Below the pieces are notes generated by a model. That model saw only the letters and a program-made list of their open reading frames with translations. It had not been told where the DNA came from and searched no databases. A program made the translations under genes and the position numbers. This document shows positions 58,101-64,000 of a stretch of 64,000 nucleotides of DNA, piece by piece; position 1 is the stretch's first letter; each line of letters begins with the position of its first letter. The DNA lies in the NCBI RefSeq assembly GCF_964340395.1, contig NC_135555.1, positions 22,005,225 through 22,069,224 of the forward strand, read 5' to 3'. The stretch comes from Glandiceps talaboti (taxonomy: Eukaryota; Hemichordata; Enteropneusta; Spengelidae).

Positions 58101-60428
58101 TACGTTGTCTACGATTGAAACCACCATTCCATCGACGTTGTTCCAGCTTGTTGTACCAGGTTTATCCATTAAGAAGGTGTCTTGTGTAGGAACTTCGTTT
58201 GTTGGGGTCTTCTCTAAGTTTGGCTCAACTTGAGTAAACACTGGTAATAGATAAAAAGATCCACAAACCATAAATCCTACTTAAGCAACACAGGAAACAG
58301 TATTTTTCTGTTTTAACCAAGTGTTGACATACATTTAGCTTTATCCAAGGAATTCAAAATAAGTTTGACAACTTCTCATTTTGATATAAACGCTGATTTC
58401 TAAATATCAAATTTGAATCAAAACACTAATGAAAAATGAAGTTACTAAGTATTAGTTCGGTATTCACAGAACATCAAATTTTTATTTTCATGTACATTAA
58501 TTTGATAAAAGACAACTAATTTTGAATAAATTATGACATTTATAAGACACAAATATTTCTCTGTAATTAATGCGATCTAGCAAGTTGGTCAAATACAGTT
58601 TTAATAATAACAATAGAGTGAATTTATAATGTGCCTGTTTTTTGAAGAGCTCCAGTTGCAGACACAGAACTACTAACAGAATGAGAGGATACAGAGAGAC
58701 AATTTGAAAATATGGTAAGGATGCAGAGAGAAGTGTGTAAGTGAGTGAGAGTTAAGATTGAAATGGGTAAGTTTTAAGGGCAGAGTGGAAGGAAGACTTA
58801 GAGTTAGAGTGACAAAGAGTGAAGACTTCAAAACTGAAGCAGTGTAAGAAAGGGAACGCTCACCGAGCTTCTTTAGTGACAAAAATTGCAATCTATTTTT
58901 CATCTTGATGTAAAAGCCCACATTAGATTAGGATTTTTAAGTTTTTCACTTTAGTACAGTCACTATAGAAATCTTATATCATATTATTATTACTTTTCAA
59001 TATCTTAAAGGCCTATGTTTCAATCCTAGGCCATCACATCAGTGTTAATTATCTTAATGAGGATTAATTGAGATCATTCTTTTGTTCTAGACCAACTTTT
59101 TGGGGCAAAAAAAATAATTTTCAAACCTAAATTCAAATCCTACTTTGCAGTGGGCCTTTACACATCTAAACGAAAAATATATTGCAATTTTTTGTTAACA
59201 TTACATGGACACTGTTGCTATAGTTACCTGTGTCGACATCTACTTTGAAGTTTGGCCAGAGTACTCTACCGGGGTGTTTAGGATCATTATAGTAAGCACA
59301 CAGAGCAAGAAACTCTGCCTCGGACAAGTTACTCTGTCCCATAGTACTCAAACCCATGGCTGTTAGACCAATACGGAAACGGGTCTGTGAGATTGAACCA
59401 TTGCGTAGCGGATCAAAGTCTTGGAAGTATTCATTCACCTGAAAGATAAAGAAGAATTAGTAAATAAAAAATACCACATAAATAACGTCATACTAAAGTA
59501 CATATATCTATCACACATTTTGATTTTAGTATCCGGTAGGTTTTTTTCCAGTGTACAAGTGTGTATATATTTTTTATGTAAACATGTACACATTATTTTC
59601 TTGTGTACAAGTTTATACATTGTTTTCTAGTGTACAAGTATGTATATTTTTTCAAGTATACAAATGTATACATTTTCTAATGTAAAAGTTTCACTTTGTA
59701 CAGAGGCTGGTACTTGTTTTCAACCACACAGTGTGCCCTCTAATGATAGCTAAAATTTGTTGTTGTGAGTCAAAATGAGAAAAACCGAGATTTCTTGTGA
59801 GTCACCACATAGTATAAAGAGATAGGGGAATGCCAAATTTTGGTGCGTCACTAGATATTGTGTGCATCAGTGGCGTGTCAAATTGGCTGAGAGGACACAC
59901 TAATCACACATACGTGTATGTTTGTACCTTGAATTTTTTCCCCTTCTTTTGCAGTGAACCATCACTTAGCCCACCAGTGTACTGGTGTATACCTACCGTT
60001 CCTTTTTACATCTTAGATAAAAAAAATAAAGTACATGTTCCTACCCTGATCCTATTAACTAATGAATGATGTCGTATTCTGCCTAAAACTTCTTCAAAGT
60101 TGACTTTACTGATATCAACAGGTTTCTTGGTCACAACAGAAGCATCTCCTGCATCTTTCATTTCATCACTTCCAATAGTAAAGCCAACAAACTCTGCAAT
60201 AAAATAGACAATGTATAACAATCATTAACAAAAAATATGAGTGTGGCAGACAAATCTCAAATTTAAAGTTTAAAGGACTATGTTTCAATCCCAGGTCATT
60301 GCATTAGTGTTATCTTAATAAAGTTTGCATGAGTTTTTGGGTAAGGAACACAATTTGAAAATGAATTATAGAAAGAAAACAAATTAACTTATCATAGTGA
60401 AGAAATCATTTTTTTTTACCCTTTCTTC

Positions 60429-60462
<34 letters not shown>

Positions 60463-63400
60463 GCAACAACAACAACAACAACAACAACGACGACGACGAC
60501 GACGACGACGACGACAACAACAAGAAGGTAATATTAGATATGTACCACAAATTACTTGCACTGGTGCACACACATACTAGTGGTATTTTCACTGCAGTGC
60601 AATATCAAAAACATTATTGCATACCTAGCTGTATGCAAATGATATACAAGTGAGGACGCAATCGTTCACTACACACAAAATCATGTGATTGCACTGTATG
60701 ATTTTTATGGAAATTTGCCATATCAGATAAACATATATAATAACAGAACCCCATGCCACATGAGTTCCAGTGTGGGTACTCAGGGTATCTGCACTCATGC
60801 TTTCTGCTGCACTTTCACAAGTGGGGTGAGTGAAAGTGCAGGTGCAGAAAACACTGCAAGCACTCATACAAATACACTGAGTACGCCACACTACACTCGC
60901 TATGCTCGTGAGAGTACGGGCGCAGAAAGTTAACTGAAGTAAATTTCTGGATTGAATGATTGTAACTTGACAAATCAGATATATTACCTCTGTCCACAGC
61001 TTGGACAAATGCTGGATAGTTGACATCTCCACGGCGTTCTGGGTCTTCAAATTTACGACAAAGTAACTTGAAGTCTTCTGATTGCACATTGAGACTCAAG
61101 AAATGTAAGATACGACCAAACTGGGAAAATGTGATGTTTCTTGTATTTGCTTTGCTCTGTTGAAAAGACAGAAATTAACTTGTAATGAACCTCATGGTTC
61201 TTTGAACTGGGACTGAGTGTCACAGAGTTTTGAAACCTACAAGGCCTTAAAAAACAACTTGTTTGGTTCCGGTTCCCCGACCCCACCTAGTTTTTTACGC
61301 TGACCCTAAACTGTTTTTAATGTATTCGAGAAAAATAAAATAAAATCGCGAAAATTGTGAAGTCTCGCAAGAAATAGTGGATGTGGAAAATGACATCAAC
61401 TTAAAAAGACAATATAAAACTGTTCTTCCAATCTGTAATGGCTGTACATCTGATGAGATGAAGCCAATAACACAGAGAGAGACCATATGGAAAACTACAG
61501 AAAACATAACTACCTGAACTAGTCACACATGAAAAAAAAAAATCCAAAAAAAACTCCCAAAACATCTACCTACCCCACCTATTCTAAAATTGAGTGTAAT
61601 CGGAACCGCACAATTTTTATTTTTAGGCCTAACACCCAAGCAAAATGATTTCACTTGTATACCTGATATTCATGCTATAAATGATAGTGGTACACACTGA
61701 ATTTGCTTTTCTGGGATGTAACAGATTGTATTGTCTATAGATAGACAAGTATTGAAAAGATTTTATAATAGGCCTTTCCAAAATTTGCCATGATGGCGCT
61801 CTACTTCCTGTCTGTGTACCTTGGGGGTATACATTGTATAGGTTACTCAGTTAATCATAGAACACTCCTGCTTTCCCCTATGTCGGAACAATACGAAAAA
61901 AATCCCTGATTTACACTCTACAGAATACCAAGAAACAAAGCTCTTAAGAAACGATACTATGAGGTGATGATACCTCCAATTTGAGTGAGGGCGGTGTATT
62001 CTCAATTTCCTGTTTAAAAACTAAGCCTCCTTCAAAAGAAAAAAAAAAAAGAGTTAAAAATTGTACATACTCTGTCATAGTCTTTGAAATAGGCATACAT
62101 CATGATACGTCGTTCTTGTACGGTCACTGACAAATCCATCAATACCTCAGCTACTCTGGCTTCTTCTACATCACTCAATGGATTGAGATATCTGGACAAA
62201 GCACCTAGTGGTGGTCTTTTCACTTCCATTGTTGGTTTCTTCTCCAAGTCTGGGTCATTAAATGCTGCAGATACAAACAAGTGAAATGATGACGGTATCC
62301 CATGTTATTTATAAATTATATATATAGATAGCAAGTTGATTGGTAAGAATGCACCATAAAATTTAAATATATACACCAACATTTTATGCTATGCTCCTTT
62401 ATTTTCTTTAATACAATTGTCCGATTAAAATTGAATTTCAAATCTATTTTCGTCAACAACTTGCAGAATTGTAATCCCCCCCCCCCCCCCCCCTGGATAT
62501 GAGTGGGCAGGGGGCGGATGAACATTTTTTTTTTTTTTTTTTTTTTAAATATTTTTTTTATTTTCCAAAAGATTTTTTATTTAGTCATCTGACAAGAAAG
62601 CAATCAATATGATCCAGTTAACTGCCTCGTCTTCACTTGTCATTGAATGGGTTTACTGTGTTTATACACTCCTACTTATCCCTTCATGAAAAGAGTGAAG
62701 AGAATTTACATCAAAGCTTGTCCCCTTGTGCTTGGCAGATGTTACTGAGTTAGCTTATGTCTATATTCTTACATTGAAATTTTACCTCCCTCCCACATAC
62801 AATCTTTTTTGTGACGTCACCTAACCATTTCACTTCATTGATCTCTTTCAACAAGACTTACCACTTTCCATCAGGTCACAGAATTCCTTGTATCGTACTC
62901 TGCCGTCTTTGATTTTGTAGTAATCCACCACTTTCTGTATATCACTGCGTGATAACTGTGCCTCCTTGCCCACAGCCAATGACAGACCACAGATGAACTG
63001 GTTCTCGGTGATAATGTAGCTACGTAGTCTGTCGTGATCACGGAAAAACTCAGTGGTACGGATACCATTTTTGTACACAGCTGTACGGATCTTGTCAAAG
63101 ACATCATCAACGGACCGTGGTGCTACAGTCTGAATTAGAAAAAAAAACCACATTAAGACTTATATAATCTTGATTTGATCACTGAGCAATATCAAACCTT
63201 CTGATTTTTTGATTTTTTTTTTTTTTTTTGGGGGGGGGGGGGGTAATTATACCAACCCCTAATCTACACAATTCATTGAACCAATATAGAACCAAACAAC
63301 AGAAATCATAGTTGATAGAAGTAGTTTGCAAATGTGATATTTTCCTATAACTAGATATTATGCCCCAATATTTTTCTTTGTTCAGCCAAGGAAAATACAA

Positions 63401-64000
63401 GTGACCTCAGGGCACTTGTTACTTCTCGGCAAGTGACTCATAGTGACAACCCTTAGGTCATGAGTATTTTCCAGCTGAATGAAGAAACAATATTGGGAAT
63501 AATATAATTATACCATCGCCAGTGATATAAAAGTAAAATTGGGGAAAGTAATGGCACTTTTGAAAGTTTTTACTCATATTTCGAACACAGCAGAACCAGT
63601 GACATAGACAATGTGTTGTCGTGACATAGGCATGCGTTGTTGTGAGGTAGAACGACCAGAGTATATATTCCATATTTTTTTATTGAACCTGGCTTGCGCA
63701 TGGTACAATACTACATTTTATCTGTCTCAACTACCCATTTCGAGTACCACAGGAAGGTCTTGTGTATTGGTAATAGCCAAACGATGTAATTTGAAAACAA
63801 TCTATTGGATGACTAATTTTCTTCTTCATAACAGACATTTCCAATGCCTCATCAGCATCACTGATGAGACAATAATGATAAATTAATCCTCTGGGGAAAA
63901 TACATCAAATCAGAAATTCCTACACGTTGACTTACCTTGGCTGGTATGTTATACTCAGCTTTAGCTGGGCTACCTGGATATTCTAAATCCTCAACCAAGG
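54899..64000 (-). CDS. Multi-EF-hand protein, 3' part of a split gene (10 exons in window)
   Basis: Exons on the minus strand: 64000-63936 (partial), 63129-62862, 62264-62071, 61156-60988, 60193-60045, 59438-59228, 58240-57761, 56949-56801, 56053-55849, 55150-54899. Phases agree at every junction if one base is dropped from the 58240-57761 exon, giving 712 residues. Six modules each have a first hand of the form D[FYH]D-x-x-x-x-G-x-[IV]-x-x-x-[QRT]-F and a more decayed second hand. The first loops are two residues longer than the canonical 12 and lack the final Glu, so strong calcium binding is doubtful. Short linkers rich in Pro, Thr and Lys separate the modules. The architecture recalls EFCAB6-type and cilium-associated EF-hand proteins, but that is only a resemblance. 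The N-terminus is outside the window. Confidence 0.88.
55553..55823 (+). mobile_element. TAATAGGCC MITE, full copy
   Basis: 271 bp. The left end TAATACGCCTTTCCA and right end TGGAATGGCCTATTA form imperfect 15-bp inverted repeats. No coding capacity. It ends 26 bp from the donor of the EF-hand exon at 55849. Confidence 0.75.
55849..56053 (-). CDS. EF-hand gene exon: module 5, second hand, and linker
   Basis: Acceptor CTACTCCTTCAG, chosen over the nearer TTTCCAG because only it keeps the frame; donor AATAGG/GTATGTAA. 205 bp. Encodes FQSPVDPNYVEYLKFNDEIE and a Pro/Glu-rich linker before LTLERLANR. Confidence 0.82.
56128..56310 (+). mobile_element. tRNA-derived SINE, family 1, second copy
   Basis: A box TGGCTGAGTGG (56137-56147) and B box GGTTCGATCCC (56180-56190), followed by TCAGTTTGACTCTACCGAAC and TCAGGTACTCTGGTTTACTC as in the copy at 4940. 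It lies in an EF-hand gene intron, antisense to the gene. Confidence 0.8.
56455..56547 (-). mobile_element. Fragment of the 20-bp-TIR element
   Basis: On the minus strand it matches 40982-41073, including the terminal TATATTATACCAGTATATTG and AGAGATCTGATTGGTC. Confidence 0.65.
56801..56949 (-). CDS. EF-hand gene exon: module 5, first hand
   Basis: Acceptor CTTATTTTCTCAG, donor CAAGC/GTAAGTATG, 149 bp, exit phase 2. Encodes VMKERIRILEFLRDYDKLRT and GRMKKETFRRALD. Confidence 0.87.
57396..57537 (+). repeat. 46-bp minisatellite, 3 copies
   Basis: Three copies of TGTGAGTGGAGGTGTAAATGG...GTATAGGAACTAGAC, the third with two substitutions. Confidence 0.92.
57761..58240 (-). CDS. EF-hand gene exon: linker and module 4, with apparent 1-nt frameshift
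   Basis: Acceptor TTATCTATTACCAG, donor TCCAAG/GTGAGT, 480 bp. The first part reads VFTQVEPNLEKTPTNEVPTQ and then SIVDNVMESH. The second part, in another frame, reads MQRRVLAKPCFQDFDRHNRG and so on. The switch lies near 58085-58097. The linker and module match the other repeats on both sides of it, and dropping one base restores both the repeat homology and the phase at the downstream junction. A sequencing error, a disabled allele or programmed frameshifting could each explain it. Confidence 0.82.
59228..59438 (-). CDS. EF-hand gene exon: module 3
   Basis: Acceptor CTTTATCTTTCAG, donor ACACAG/GTAACT, 211 bp. Encodes VNEYFQDFDPLRNGSISQTR (first hand) and YYNDPKHPGRVLWPNF (second hand). Confidence 0.87.
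60045..60193 (-). CDS. EF-hand gene exon: linker and helix before module 3
   Basis: Acceptor TTTTATTGCAG, donor ATCAGG/GTAGGA, 149 bp, phase 0 on exit. Encodes EFVGFTIGSDEMKDAG, then KKPVDISKVNFEEVLGRIRH. Confidence 0.8.
60427..60525 (+). repeat. (CAA)n(CGA)n microsatellite
   Basis: A trinucleotide run switching from CAA to CGA and back, in an EF-hand gene intron. Confidence 0.96.
60988..61156 (-). CDS. EF-hand gene exon: rest of module 2
   Basis: Acceptor TTTTCAACAG, donor AGAG/GTAATAT, 169 bp. Encodes SKANTRNITFSQFGRILHFL and CRKFEDPERRGDVNYPAF. Confidence 0.85.
61257..61620 (-). mobile_element. MITE-like element with TTGTNNGGTTC ends, second copy
   Basis: Minus-strand homologue of 1648-1934: ends AAATTGTGCGGTTCCGATT and AACTTGTTTGGTTCCGGTT. 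The interior shares CTCAATTTTAGAATAGGTG and CCATATGGTCTCT. It lies in an EF-hand gene intron. Confidence 0.65.
61766..62016 (+). mobile_element. TAATAGGCC MITE, right-truncated copy
   Basis: Left end TAATAGGCCTTTCCA intact. The interior matches 55553-55823, but the right terminus after TTTCCTGTTT is lost. It is 55 bp from the donor of the exon at 62071. Confidence 0.7.
62071..62264 (-). CDS. EF-hand gene exon: linker and start of module 2
   Basis: Acceptor TATCTGCAG, donor GACAGA/GTATGTAC, 194 bp. Encodes FNDPDLEKKPTMEVKRPP, then a helix and YAYFKDYDR. The intron splits the first EF loop after its arginine. Confidence 0.85.
62483..62545. repeat. Poly-C and poly-T runs
   Basis: A C run of about 16, then a T run of about 20. 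A similar T-run then G-run lies at 63214-63243. These are error-prone for assembly. Confidence 0.9.
62862..63129 (-). CDS. EF-hand gene exon: module 1
   Basis: Acceptor CTAATTCAG, donor AGTG/GTAAGT, 268 bp, exit phase 1. Encodes EFFRDHDRLRSYIITENQF (first hand) and YYKIKDGRVRYKEFCDLM (second hand). Confidence 0.88.
63362..63498. mobile_element. Small foldback/MITE with ~34-bp inverted arms
   Basis: The left arm begins CCCCAATATTTTTCTTTG and the right arm ends GAAGAAACAATATTGGG. About 30 of 34 positions pair after small gaps. It is 137 bp in total, in an EF-hand gene intron. Confidence 0.7.
63936..64000 (-). CDS. EF-hand gene, partial exon at window edge
   Basis: Encodes LVEDLEYPGSPAKAEYNIPAK and ends CCAAG/GTAAGTC in phase 0. 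It is linker sequence, not an EF-hand. Confidence 0.8.

Noticed and set aside
58673-58921. Leu/Ser-rich reverse ORF in an EF-hand intron
   Set aside because: It lies between phased exons, has no splice sites that keep the frame, and looks like low-complexity purine-rich intron sequence.

Overview
This is a window of AT-rich nuclear DNA from an animal, most likely a marine invertebrate; I cannot place it more narrowly. The evidence is split genes with GT-AG introns and consistent codon phase, tRNA-derived SINEs, non-LTR retrotransposon 3' ends, several MITE families, long microsatellites and three large satellite arrays. There are no bacterial operons, rRNA genes or CRISPR arrays.

Only two genes can be assembled with confidence, both on the minus strand and both running off the window. 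The first, at 3.7-15.2 kb, is the 5' two-thirds of a magnesium-dependent phosphatase 1 (MDP1) gene. Four exons join in phase and carry HAD motif I (DLDYT) and the MDP1 signature DYTLWPFWVDTH. Its second intron (8.7 kb) holds about 190 copies of a 33-bp satellite at 6.05-12.32 kb. The second, at 54.9-64.0 kb, is the 3' part of a multi-EF-hand gene. Ten exons give 712 residues with six degenerate EF-hand modules, and one exon has an apparent 1-nt frameshift. Its introns hold SINE and MITE copies.

Layout from left to right: 0-3.2 kb and 18.1-19.9 kb share a recently duplicated block, which includes cassettes ending in a short ORF with a membrane/PGG-like motif. The region 3.4-15.2 kb is MDP1, and 15.8 kb has a perfect X-box (RFX) palindrome. 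The region 16.2-16.8 kb is a composite microsatellite. A tandem segmental duplication fills 21.08-38.16 kb (unit 1 = 10.3 kb, unit 2 = 6.8 kb). Each unit has the same order: a conserved 400-bp leader, an exon-like 19-bp repeat array with a 3' splice site before it and a 5' splice site after it, then a roughly 90-bp satellite (about 100 and 54 copies). The region 38.0-39.2 kb has duplicated promoter-like or leader-like segments, and 40.1-41.9 kb has a near-perfect 64-bp-arm hairpin and a terminal-inverted-repeat element.

The region 41.97-45.24 kb is the most unusual part. It holds 16 tandem copies of a 201-bp unit. Each copy has a 124-bp exon-like segment and a 77-bp intron-like segment, with conserved acceptor and GTAAGT donor, yet the exon-like part has stops in all three forward frames. 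Its GAAGACC motifs recur in the 19-bp arrays, so the 21-45 kb stretch could be one rapidly expanding, spliced, largely non-coding locus. The region 47.8-53.8 kb has retroelement debris, a decayed tandem repeat and a kinase-domain pseudogene.
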